Below are positions 36,091-49,007 of a stretch of 64,000 nucleotides of DNA, one piece after another. The translations under genes were made by a program, and so were the position numbers. This stretch comes from Trifolium pratense. Its lineage: Eukaryota > Streptophyta > Magnoliopsida > Fabales > Fabaceae. The notes under the pieces are model-generated. The model saw only the letters and a list, made by a program, of their open reading frames with translations, was not told the origin of the DNA and did not search any database. Position 1 is the stretch's first letter, and each line of letters starts with the position of its first letter. Where the stretch lies: assembly GCF_020283565.1 (NCBI RefSeq), contig NC_060065.1:39172409-39236408 (forward strand), written 5' to 3'.

Positions 36091-36520
36091 ACATATCACA
36101 TATGGCTACAAGGTATGGTTTTATCATGACTCAGCAATGTGATATGATTCTCATGGAAGATGAGTCTTTGACCTTCTAAAAGGTCGTAAGACGATCTAGA
36201 TTATGAGAAGTGGCTAAATGCCATGAAATCTCATACAGAATCCATATACACTAACCTTATGTAGATAATGGTTATGTCTTCAAGATGAGTAAGACTCATA
36301 CGATGAAAGTGAGTATTCTTTTTGAACACTGATATGGATGGTATTAAGAATACCTTATAATATTTGATTGCTTCTGCTAAATGTTGTACTACATGTTTTG
36401 GTAGATGGATAACAAAGTTGCATTCCTTAATTGGAATGACCTCATATATATGTGTTGGACATATATGTAAGGGTTTTGTTGATCCAAATGATGCTAGAAA
36501 GGTATATAACTTGTAGCTAT
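36090..36520 (+). pseudogene. Degenerate copia reverse-transcriptase fragment
   Basis: Short stretches in shifting frames match conserved copia pol words. YGFIMTQQCDMILMEDE lies near 36,110, EKWLNAMKSHTESIYTN near 36,207, and a run like M-D-x-K-x-A-F-L-N followed after a stop by GFVDPNDARKV near 36,405-36,505. Frameshifts and stop codons interrupt them. The identification rests on the order and spacing of these words, which match the region from the pre-RT linker to the second RT motif. Confidence 0.75.
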
Positions 36521-37399
36521 CTAATTTTGATTAGATAGAGTTCTCAGAAAATTAAATTATTGTTTGTTCCTTTTATGAAGTTTTATGAAAACAAATTAAC
36601 AAGGACAAACCTATCTAACTTTGATTAGATCGAATAAATTTGAATATTTGTTCCTTTTGAAAGTTTTGTGGAAAACAAATGAACGACAAATATAAATCTT
36701 GTGCATACAAAGTTTTAGTGGGAGTGATAATATCTGATATCATATTAATCATCAAGACATTTTTCTTATACATGTGAGACATGACTAGGAAAATAACTCT
36801 TGATGAAACACTTAGGCAAGAATTCCTAAAGAGTTAGGAATAACCTATGTACCAAAATTGAAATTAGTGTTTGACACTAACTTACCTTCAAGAATATCCC
36901 TAAGGACCTTAAAGGAACTAAGGCCTATTTCTTGAAATAGATAGGTATGGGAAGGATCATTATAAGGAAGTTATAATGAAGGAAGTTTCCATACCAATGT
37001 ATTGTATATCATGGCTGAATACAAGCATTGAAAGCTATAAGATAAGCTTCGTAATATGTTTGTTTCAGTTAAATAAGTTGAGTATTTAAGATTGGATCGT
37101 TTGGCTCATGATTGAGCTAAAGATATGTTTCCGGTGTTACAAGTCACATTAATCACATTAGTGATGGTAATAGTTTAATCTTGCAAGAACACTTGAAAAT
37201 AGATCTCACCGACGATTCATGAATATACTTAGACACTTATATATTTCGATAGAGATCGAAATAGAACGTTGGAAGATACGTAAGATACCAACATAGGAAA
37301 TAGTTCCTTATCCACTAACAAAGCCTCTTGCGCAGTTGAAGCGTGATGGGCATACTAAGTCTATAGGTATTAAGAGAAACCTAGATTGGCTTTAGTGCT

Positions 37400-37409
37400 A
37401 GTGGGAGAT
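37400..37409 (+). other. Copia polypurine tract
   Basis: AGTGGGAGAT lies immediately before the 3' LTR, the usual position for plus-strand priming. Confidence 0.8.
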
Positions 37410-38949
37410 TGTTGGAGTAAGCCCTAAGAGCCAATCTATTTTCATAGTATTTGCTTTAGGAGTTTGAATATAAATATGGCATTTCTTTATTATATTTGTA
37501 AGGTTGCAAAATAATGAAGTCCCTAGAATAGAAAGTCCGTTTAATAATTAAGTGTGACTTAATCATGAGATAATATTAAACATAAGGACACTATTCTTAA
37601 AGTATCCGTAGTCGAGCTTTAAGGTAAAAGGGATAACCTTAAAGCATAAAGACTATTATGAAGATAGACTGATGATCACATCTCATGGATCATGGGATAA
37701 GGAGTTATCAAGTCTTGACGTAGGTATAAATATTAGGAGTAATATTTATACTGGATTGACCCGCTATGAGAGTACTACATGCAAAGTTATGCAAAGTGTC
37801 ATAAGTTACTCTCATGGTGATAATGGTGTAAACCGCCCTTAGACCTGAAACCACTTTGTACCCTAGATGTGGAGTCAAGTACTTTGTTGCTGATCTAACG
37901 TTGTCCGTAACAGGATAACCATAAAGGCAGTTGATGGGTACTTCACAAAGCATGCTGAGGGACAGTAGTGACGTAGATGGAATTTGCCAATCCTGCATAA
38001 CAGGATAAATGTCATGGGCCCAATATTGAACTGGACAAAGATGACACCAAGTATGTTTTGTGTTCAATATAGACATAAAGGGCAAAGGGGTAATTATACA
38101 CACTGATATTATCACAAGAGGTTATGTTTAGATCACATGTTAATTTCTCGTAACTTGAGTAGCAGTGATGTGTTGCTAGATACCGCTCACTGTTTATTGT
38201 AATAAATAGTGATTTATTATAATTGTCAATGTTACGGAAACCTACAGGGTCACACACATAAGAACAATCTAGTGAGATTGGAACACCGTAAGGTACGGTG
38301 CACCTTGGAGAAATAAGGAAATATGATAAGGGTATTATGGTAATTAAAATGAGCATTACATCATATGGTATGATGTAGCAAGAAGGGGGTGCAAATATGT
38401 ACTAGACATATTTACATGAGAATGGCGCCCACTATAGCCCATTTAGTTAAAAGGGCTTTAGTGTAATTTTGCCATGGCAAGTGGTTCTATAAATAGAACC
38501 CTTGTGGTAAGGAGAAATAGTTACACACTTTTGTTACTCATTCTCATGAGCCTTTGTTCTCTCCTCTCTTGAGAAACCCTAATCACCTTTCTAGAGTTTT
38601 TGTGAAAAACCCTAATCCTTATTTTGTGCCTCCTTTCTCCTAACCCTTCAAACCATTGGAGCTAGCACTCCATTGAAGGTTGTTGTTCGTGTGGACTGGC
38701 TAGAGGCGTTATACCTTTAACGCTTGTGATCAAATTCGTTTGTGACTTGGTGGTGACCTTGTTCGTGACGGTTCGAGGTTCTTGTTCGTGACCTTGTTCG
38801 TGATTCGAAGTGTTCGATAGCCGTTCGTGATTTAAAGGGAGTTTTCGAACCAAAAGGTAAAACTCTAAACACAATTCATGACCATTCGTAAGGATCACAA
38901 AAGGAAAATTTTAAAATTCCGCTGCTTTTATCGTATCAATTTTCCTTCA
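37410..38949 (+). repeat. Copia 3' LTR
   Basis: Second copy of the 1,540-bp LTR. Its last three bases supply an in-frame stop (TGA on the minus strand) to the interrupted gypsy pol. Confidence 0.95.
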
Positions 38950-41900
38950 CCCAAATCTTGCAAGTATGTTGCGTTTGAAAAATCGCAACACATTGAATGT
39001 AGTGATGTGCGCGAGAGGTTCGGCTTCGATCCATTTTGTGAAATAGTCGACGGCTACTATTAAGTATTTATTCTGTCCTGCTACCGTTGGAAACGGTCCT
39101 AAGAGATCCATCCCCCACCAAGAAAACGGCCACGGGGATGATAGCGTTTTTAGCTCGTTTGGAGGGGCTAAGTGCATATCCCCGTGACGTTGGCATTTGT
39201 CGCATTTTTTGACATGCTCTTTTGCGTCTGCTTGCATGGTAGGCCAATAGAATCCTGCTCGCAAGGCCTTTCTGGCCAAGGAGCGTCCGCCAACGTGCTG
39301 ACCGTTTATTCCTTCGTGGATTTCGCTGAGGATTGAGGCTACCTCGCTTTCCTCGACGCACCTTAGTAGAGGGATGGAAAATCCTCGGCGGTACATTTTT
39401 CCATTTAGGATTACGTATGCGCAGGCTCTTCTTTTAACCTTTGCTGCCTCCTTCTTGTCAAGTGGGAGGTTTCCGGTATTCAAAAATTCGAACACGGGTG
39501 TCATCCAGCTGTCGGCGTTGATTTCGCATATCAGGAATACCTTGGTGGGTTTCACTATGCTTGGTTTGGATAGCGTTTCCTGAATAAGCGATTGATTTCC
39601 GCCTTTCTTTTTCTTAGTGCTTGCGAGCTTTGATAAAATATCTGCTCTTGCATTGTGTTCGCGAGGAACGTGCTTGACTTCGGTATGTTGGAATTTGGTT
39701 AATTTTTCTTTGATCAAGTTTAAATATTCCGTGAGTCGCTCGTCTTTTGTTTGGTACTCTCCGTTTATTTGTGATGCGACGAGTTGTGAGTCCGTGAATA
39801 TCTTAATTTCCTCGGCTTCCATATCCTGAGCCAACCTTAATCCTGCCAAGAAAGCTTCGTACTCGGCTTGGTTGTTTGTGGTTGGAAAGGCGAGTTCGAG
39901 TGAAACTTCTATGAGCGCTCCTTCACCGCTTTCGAGTATGATACCTGCACCACTCCCTTGTGGATTCGAGGATCCATCTACGAAGATGGTCCATTTGTTC
40001 TTGTCCGGGGTAGATGTTGTGGTCATCTCGGCTATGAAATCTGCTAGCACTTGGGCTTTTAAAGCCTTTCTGCTTTCGAAAAAGATTTCGAATTCGGACA
40101 ACTCGAGCGACCATTTTAGCATTCGTCCTGTCATGTCTGGCCTCGCAAGGAGTTGCTTATTCGGTTGATCAGTTCGAACCACGATGGAGTGAGCTAAGAA
40201 ATAGTGTCTTAGCTTCCTTGCGGCCATGACTACTGCTAAGGCCGTTTTTTCAATCTGTAAGTATCGGAGTTCTGGTCCTTGCAGAGCCTTGCTCACGAAA
40301 TAAACGGGTTTTTGCCCTTGCTCGGTTTCTCTTATGAGAACGGCGCTGATGGCTTCCGATGCTACGGCGAGGTAAAGGTATAGGGTTTCCCCTTCGTTGG
40401 GCCGCGTCAGGACTGGGGGTTCGGATAATGCTCGTTTTAAGTGTTGTAGCGCGTCCTCGCATTCTTTTGTCCATTCGAATGCGGATTCTTTTCTAAGTAA
40501 TTTGAATAAAGGTAGCGCGTGTTGAGCGGATTTTGCGACAAAGCGAGATAAGGCTGTGAGCATCCCATTTAGTGATTGTATTGATTTCTTTGAGTCCGGC
40601 GTGGGAAATTCAAAGAATGCTATGCATTTATCGGGGTTAGCTTCGATTCCTCTTTCGGTTAAGTAAAATCCGAGGAATTTCCCAGCTTTTACGCCGAACG
40701 TGCATTTTTCAGGATTGAATCTCATGTTATACTTTCTCGCTTGGTCGAATACTCTTTTTAGATGGGCTGTATGATCTACTTCCTCTTCGGATTTGACGAT
40801 CATATCATCCATGTAGACTTCGAGCATGTCGCCGATTTCATTATTGAAGACTTTGTTCATCATCCTTTGGTATGTGGCGCCTGCGTTTTTAAGCCCGAAA
40901 GGCATTACGTTGTAATAATAATTGCCGGATTCGGTCATAAACGCTGTTTTCTTTTTATCGATTTCAGCCATTTTTATTTGATTATAACCCGAGTACGCAT
41001 CCATAAACGATAGTAATTTAAATCCTGATGAATTATCTACTAATTTGTCTATGTTAGGTAAAGGGTAAGCGTCTTTAGGGCAAGCCCTATTAAGATCGGT
41101 ATAATCAACACACATGCGCCATTTTCCATTCGATTTCTTAACAAGTACAACATTGGATAGCCAGGTGGTATACCTAGCTTCCGAAATGAAATTTGCCTCG
41201 AGGAGGTCTTTTACAGCTTTTTCAGCAGCCTCCGCTTTTTCGGGAGACTGCTTCCTACGCCGCTGAACAACGGCACTAGCCCTAGGATCTAAAGTCAACT
41301 GGTGACAAGCGACCTCAGGGTCGATACCAGGCATCTCTGCAGCGCTCCAGGCGAACAGTTCAGCATTGTCCTTAAGGCAGGCGATCAGCTGCTTTTTGAC
41401 CAAGTCGGGGAGCCCAGTTCCAATCTTGATCCTTTTGAGGGGGTCTTCGCCCAAAGGTACCAGCTCGAAATCTCCGTCCGGAATTGGGCGGTAGATTTTC
41501 TTTTCAGCCTCGGTGAGGTCCTTTTGCTTCTCTTCCTGATGCTCCTTTTTTGTGAGTCGAGCATCCATGTCGACGGAACCTCCAATAGTGTTTACCCCCG
41601 TATTTTTCTTTTCAGTTTTCTTGGGGGTTGCCACGGTGCTTAGATTCTTCGCCGCGGCCTCGAAGCATCTCCTCGCAGCAGCTATGTCGCCGTTGATGGT
41701 GGCGACCTGGCCATCCAGTGTGTAGTATTTCAGCTTCAAGTGAACGGTGGACGACACAGCAAATAGCTCCGCTAAAGTAGTTCTGCCAATGATGCAGTTG
41801 TACAGCGAGGGGCAGTCGACGACCATGAATTGCGTCCTTACGGATTTCATAGCCTTTTCCTCGCCGAAGGTGACGATGAGGTCCACGTATCCCCAAGGCT

Positions 41901-43992
41901 TGGTAGTCGACCCGTTGAACCCCTGAAGGTCGGGTCCTACGTATGGAACCAAATTCTTCTCCGACAGTTGTAAAGTTTTGAAAAGCCCTGAGTACATTAC
42001 GTCGCACGAGCTCCCCTGATCTACGAGGATGCGGTGGACGTCGAAGTTTGCCATGCGAGCCCTTACCAACAGTGGTATCTGATAGTTTGGTGAGCCCCCA
42101 GGAACTTCTGATTTGTAGAAGGCCAACGGGTCGGAGTCTCCCTCAGGTTTGGTGACGGTGATGGGAGTCACCGAGCAAACGTTTTCCAGCTCCTCGAACT
42201 TTCTTTTTACCGATCCGAGGGTGATTTTGTTTAGCCCTCCACCTGTTATCACCAGTGCTTTTGGGAAATTTTCCCATGAGCCGTTCAGGTGGGCGTTGAA
42301 ATGCCTCAGGAGCGCTCCCTCGTCTGACCCCGGGGATGGGAGTGGAATTTCAGGTGCTGAGATGGCAAGCGCCTGAGGGACGATGCCTCTGTTTTCCTGC
42401 TCGGGAACATCAATGGCCATTGCGACCTCTTGAGGCTCCCGCCTTTGTTGTTGTTGTTGTTGTTGTGCTTGTTCGTCGTTCTGAACATATCTTCGGGCAT
42501 AACCCTTCTGTATCAGAATCTCGATGGCATCTTTTAAGTGGACACAGTCCTCAGTGACGTGTCCATGGCTTTTATGATAGCGACAGAATTTCGTCCTATC
42601 AGTATTTGCCTTCATGGGCTGCTGTCTTGGGAAGTGGATCCCAGCCTTTTTGAAGTCCGCAGCGGAGACTTCGGCGAAAATGCGATCTCTTGACGCATTC
42701 AGTGGAGTATATGTTGTGAATTTTCCCCGAGGAGGTTTGGAATCTTTAATCCTTTCCTCCCTTTGCTTTTCGTTACCTCTTCGCGAGGTTCCAGCTTCAT
42801 CTTTTTCGTGGTTCCTGGTTTTTTCTTGACCTTTAGGCCTTCTTAGATCTTTGGCCCTCTGTTTTTCCTCGTAGGCAATGTAATTCTTCGCCTTTTCGAA
42901 GAATCCGTCCAGCGTTTTCGGCTCTTCGATACCGACAGCTTTAGCAAAGTCGCTGTCCGGATGTAATCCCCTGTCGAGAAGATACAGCTTCATGCCCTCC
43001 TCGACCTTCACTTCTACGGCTGCTTTGTTGAACCGTTCGAGGTAGGCCCTTAGAGGCTCGTTCTCGCCTTGGATAATGGCCTCGAGGGTTGCTTCAGTTT
43101 TTGGGTGACGCCTCGAGGAAGTGAAGTGAGCCCGGAAGCGGGCGCACAGGTCCGACCAAGAGTCTATGGATCCTGGCGCCAAGCTCTTGTACCAAGCCAT
43201 AGCGCCTTTCCTCAGAGTTGTGGGAAAGAGCTTACACTTGATAGAGCCTCGTACATTTCTGTACTCGAGGAGAGCTTCAAGATTTTCGATGTGCTCGTCC
43301 GGGTCTGTCGAGCCATCGTAGGTATCCATTGCCGGTGGTTTCTCGAGTCCGACCGGTAGGGGAAGTTCTCGGATCCTTCGTGAGAGGGGGCCTTGGTGAC
43401 TGTCCCTCTCTTCCGGGGATCGGTTCCTTTGGCGGCGAGGAGGGTTGTCCCTTCTAGGGGAATGTCTCCTCGGTGGGGTGGAGTTTCGAGATATAGCCTC
43501 GTTTCTCCTTGGGCTCGACCTCCTTTCGCTTCTGTGGCGAGGTGGTGAGCGAGACCTGGAGTAGGTTCTGCTCCTCACTGGTGTGGGTGAACGGCGAGCT
43601 GGGCGAGCTTGCGCCGTGATCCTCGACTCGGCAATTGCGTCGATGCGACGGCTTTGTTGCTCGAGTCTTTGATTCTGCTGCTCGAATCGCTGGTTCTGCT
43701 GCAGCAGTAAGTCCGACTGGCGGTTGATTGCATTGACCAGCGCAGCCATCATTTCTTGCATGGGAACGCCCGGAGGGATAGCCACTGCCGGAGTCGCCTG
43801 TGGCGGGGTAGCCACAGGGATCTGCGGTTCTTCTGGGTTGTAGGGCTCGTAATGCGCGTCTTGCCCTCCCTGGCCATCTTCCGTTACGGAGGCGAATTGT
43901 CCGTCCAGCGGATGGTACGTCGCGTAGTCCATCGGTGATCCTTGGTTCTCCGCCACGTGCTCCGGGATTTGGTGGTTGTTAACGCCAGCCAT
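38950..43992 (-). pseudogene. Gypsy gag-pol polyprotein, 5' part, interrupted in integrase
   Basis: A single open frame of about 1,680 codons runs from ATG at 43992. Approximate residue positions follow. An Arg/Ser/Pro-rich N-terminus covers 130-200. The gag domain with MAWYKSLAPGSIDSW lies at 215-390, and a CCHC-like knuckle starting CRYHKSHGHVTEDC at 469. Protease has a DQGSS motif near 657, and reverse transcriptase carries YMDDM near 1059. The first RNase H has lost its first catalytic Asp (YLAVASEAISAVL). A second, complete RNase H starts FVDGSSNPQGSG, and the integrase HHCC zinc motif is near 1560-1600. The first integrase catalytic Asp is present (MDLLGPFPTV). The frame is intact up to 38950, where the copia LTR supplies a stop, so no complete integrase can be made from this copy. 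Confidence 0.93.
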
Positions 43993-44060
43993 TGGTCGTG
44001 AAGAAGGTGTTTTGAAGGAAGTTTTAGTTTTTGGTTTGGTTAAACAGGGAAACTAATCGT

Positions 44061-44077
44061 TCCCACAGACGGCGCCA
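44061..44077 (-). other. Candidate primer-binding site of the gypsy element
   Basis: Minus-strand TGGCGCCGTCTGTGGGA lies one base after the 5' LTR. The TGG start fits the CCA end of a tRNA. I cannot name the tRNA with certainty. Confidence 0.7.
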
Positions 44078-44078
44078 C

Positions 44079-44541
44079 TGATCGTGATGATCAGAATGAT
44101 GCGACTTCGCCGGCGTTTTGCGGTGGTTGAGAGCGTTTGAGACCCCTGTTGGAGCGGAGGGGGGTTGTGTACCTGCAGGCACTCCGACGCTCAAGTCAGT
44201 ATGTGTGTAAGGTTTTCTTAGCTATAAAAAATGCGTACCTTGCAAATGAAGTGGAGATGCATATATATAGCCCCCAGCGCTGGGCTAAGGCCCTTGATGG
44301 CATTAATGGCCATCAAGTGGCTGCCGGAAAACGGCTAAGGAGCCATGATGTGCAGTTAATGCTCATCATTCCGGTTTACGGCCGTTACAATACGTAAGAG
44401 TATCAGACCGTTGAGTCTTGCTCGGATTGTGTATGTTCGACACCATGAATGCTCGAGCTTCATGGTGTGCCCGGTGGTTAAGGGTCAGGTCGCCTATACG
44501 AGTTCGTTGACTTGTATACCGAGCTTCTAGGCTCGGCCCGG

Positions 44542-44545
<4 letters not shown>
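44079..44545 (-). repeat. Gypsy LTR (5' LTR in element orientation)
   Basis: Direct repeat of 24925-25391, same length and no difference seen by eye. It drives gag-pol on the minus strand. Confidence 0.95.

Positions 44546-44589
<44 letters not shown>
44546..44589. repeat. (AT)n tract at the gypsy insertion site
   Basis: About 22 AT repeats following the right LTR. The left flank (ATATATAT before 24925) is the other half of the same target tract. Confidence 0.93.
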
Positions 44590-44593
<4 letters not shown>

Positions 44594-44675
44594 GGTGATG
44601 GAAGCTAAGCTAAGCTGTTAGAAAACGAAAAATACAGATAGCTTGTGATCTAAGTACCTACATGGTGGCTTAGTG

Positions 44676-46440
<1,765 letters not shown>

Positions 46441-47395
46441 ATTTTACTTGCTATGGCAAAAACTTCTGACTCTCTGAGTGAGTAAGTCACATTTCTCTCT
46501 CTCAACTTCTTTCATTTCTCTTTCTCGTTAATCGCTTATTTTTAATCACTTTTTCTCTCTTATTATCGTTTTCTTCTGCAGAAAATTCACAAGAACAAAA
46601 AAACCAAGCAAAAGATTAGAGCGATTTACAAGGTTTATGATTCTTTTTCCATTTCTACTCTAAATTTGTAGAGTCGGATCTGTATTTGCAGTTTCGAAAA
46701 ATGATTGTAACGATTCAGAAAATCAACTTTTATAATCATCAGCATTGTAAATCTATGGTTATTTATGTTCTTTTTTATTTTTTTATTATATGAGCTATAT
46801 TTAGGTATGAATATGATTAGGGTTTGAACTTGGAACTAACTTCCATGGTTAATGATTCATGTAAACGTTGATTTAATTGCATTGCATTGTATTTTAGTGT
46901 AAATTTTAGTGGTTTGTGTATGAGTTATAAATTGCTCTGTATATATAATATAAGGTACATTTAATTTGTGGGTTGTGTTGTTTAACAAAATGGAGCTGAG
47001 CTTACAATAGTGTGGGTAATGTATGGATTTGTAAAGAATCATGTGAATATGTGTTTTCTAGTTAGGGGAGAGGGAAGCTAGGAATGGGTAGTGAGAGAGG
47101 GTTTGAGGGAAATGGTGCGGAATGGTGAAGTCGAGTAGCGGAAACAAAGGTTTCGGTGGGTGAGGGAGTGTGTGTGTGTGTGTTTTCATAATAGTTTGAT
47201 ATGGTTAGTGGAGTTTGTTTCCAGTGGTTATGTAAATGCAGAAGAGCCACTGCTAAACAGGGGGTGTACTTGGGTTATGTAAATGCAGAAGAGTTAGTGG
47301 TTTATGGTGTGAAGAAATTAGATATACAAATTCTGATGTACAATTTGTTTTTGTTATGGCAATTCTAATATACAATTTTTTTTGTTAGAACAAAA
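46441..47395 (+). promoter_or_regulatory. 5' UTR exon and leader intron of the DCD gene
   Basis: A CT-rich leader (46490-46580) and a stretch ending GATTTACAAG/GTTTATG (about 46632) look like a non-coding first exon with a donor. A pyrimidine-rich tract with TTGTTAG just before AACAAAAATG at 47396 is the acceptor. A leader intron of about 0.75 kb is inferred. Confidence 0.5.
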
Positions 47396-49007
47396 ATGGA
47401 CTCGAAGGATTTCCGCAAAAAAAGGGTGTCTGGATGTTTTCCTGAGCATGGTGCCATCTTCATGTCAAATAGAAATACTTTGCAAGAATGTTTTGGGAGG
47501 AGTTTGTTTGGGCTACCGGATAGTTTTTCTAGTTTTGTTAAAAACGTCAAGGCAGGAATGATTTTGTTTCTTTTTCAATTTGAAGACAGAAAACTTCATG
47601 GGGTTTTTAAAGCGATATCAGATGGTGGCATGAACATTGTTCCTCGTGCATATGCTTCATCAGGAAAGCAGTTCCCTGCACAGGTTGTAATCTTTATTTT
47701 CATATTATGCTTGCCTTATTCCAATTTAAACTCCCACAGATTTGTGTGTATATTTTGCTTTTCCTATTATTTTAATAAACTTTTATTTTTAGAATATTCT
47801 TATTTTTGTGAGTTCATATGTTTATGCTTTTGACCAGGTTAAATTCACCTCAATCTTGCGCTGTGACCCTCTTTTTGAAAATGAGTTTTCTGATGTTATT
47901 CGAGATAATTACTATACCCCCAAGAAATTCCACTTTGGTTTGTCTAAAGATCAGGTCTGCTTCTTTTCAACTTTTGGTTGTACCTTATTGCACCATGTTA
48001 CTTTATCTACAAGCGTATGCAAGAGTTTGTGTGAATAACCTGCACGATACATAGTTTTATGGTTCCGGTTGTTTTACTGTCAGGTTCAAAATCTTATGTG
48101 GCTATTCAAGTCAAGAAAACGTGAAGTTCCGCGCTCTCTTCAGCAGAAGAAAAGGAAGAACCGAAAGTGGGATTTTCAGGTTATTGAAGATAAGCTAATG
48201 AAAGGGAGGGTTACTAACACTTGGAAAAGGAAGCTCAACAACCCAGGAACATCAGTAACTGCTGAACAAGAGTCAGCAAAGCTTATTTTGTCTCCCGAGT
48301 CTTGCGGGAAGTGTGAAAGCATCCATTTCAATGATGATGCTTATGATCCTGAAAATCCTGGCTTCAATTATTCAGTGGGATCTGGGGCTCACTCTGCTGC
48401 TAGCTCTGAATCACACGAGCTTCCTACAATGCAAGAGAAGAAAGGAGACTCCGATATTCTTGAGGAAGAATCGGAAAATTTTATACCCTTGTGTTCAACA
48501 GACAATTCTGACCTTGAAGATGGGGAGATCGATAATTGTTCAGAAGAGAATCAGATAGATTTGGATATGCTTCTCGGAAACTATGTTTCTTCTATCCCTA
48601 TACCAAGATTTCTGCTGAGTAATAATGAAGAATGTAACAAGGTAGACGACTCTTCCTCTGTTGCTGTAAGTGACTTACAGTCCAAAGATGAAAGTGAGCA
48701 TTTGAATTCCCTTCTCTCAAAGGGTTTGTATTCTGATGAGCCCAAAACACAAACCAGTGTGTTTTCTCGCCTGAGTTTTTCTTCAAAGGGTATTGCTTCG
48801 AAGAATCGGAATGATGCCAATGGAAAGCACTTGTCAAGAGCAAAGCATCAATATCAATATGAACAAAGGGAAAAGATCACACAAAAGAGTGATGGTACAA
48901 AGCATAAAAAAAGAGATAGTGTGTTCATGCGCTTGACCGGTGCTTCAGATGATTTTGCTCCACGAATCCATTTTATGGCAGGACTGAAGGAGGGAACTAG
49001 TGGATAG
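47396..49007 (+). CDS. DCD (development and cell death) domain protein
   Basis: Three coding exons, 47396-47683, 47838-47954 and 48084-49007, join in phase 0 and encode 442 residues. The DCD domain occupies about residues 15-145, with signature words GAIFMSNRNTLQECFGRSLF, LFGLP, MILFLFQFEDRKLHGVF and FPAQVKF. A basic cluster (SRKREVP, KKRKNRKW) follows at about 150-170 and may be a nuclear localisation signal. The C-terminal ~270 residues are acidic and Ser-rich and probably disordered, ending in a motif with DSVFMRLTG. DCD proteins in plants are linked to stress- and hormone-induced cell death, but the biochemical role of the domain is not established. All splice junctions are clean and the gene looks intact. 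Confidence 0.9.

Larger units (their letters stand above)
30600..38949 (+). mobile_element. Nested Ty1/copia-derived LTR element, non-autonomous
   Basis: Two 1,540-bp LTRs (30600-32139 and 37410-38949) start TGTTGGAG and end CCTTCA. They are flanked by the 5-bp duplication CCCAA (30595-30599 and 38950-38954). The primer-binding site TGGTATCAGAGCC (32141-32153) matches initiator Met-tRNA. A purine tract AGTGGGAGA precedes the second LTR. The internal 5.27 kb has no long ORF on either strand. Broken copia reverse-transcriptase traces can still be read at about 36,090-36,520. LTR identity of all but one base means the insertion is recent, and the decayed interior means its proteins came from elsewhere. 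Confidence 0.93.
24925..44545 (-). mobile_element. Ty3/gypsy LTR retrotransposon, Tat-lineage-like, with nested insertion
   Basis: The element is 19.6 kb including an 8.35-kb copia insertion, or about 11.3 kb without it. Two 467-bp LTRs (24925-25391 and 44079-44545) appear identical by eye and are flanked by the 5-bp duplication ATATA (24920-24924 and 44546-44550). Read on the minus strand, a putative primer-binding site TGGCGCCGTCTGTGGGA (plus 44061-44077) lies one base inside the right LTR, and a purine-rich TTGGGGGGCTCC (plus 25392-25403) abuts the left LTR. The order of gag, protease, RT, two RNase H domains and integrase fits Ty3/gypsy. The second RNase H and the antisense ORFs point to the Tat lineage. 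Identical LTRs imply a recent insertion. Confidence 0.92.
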
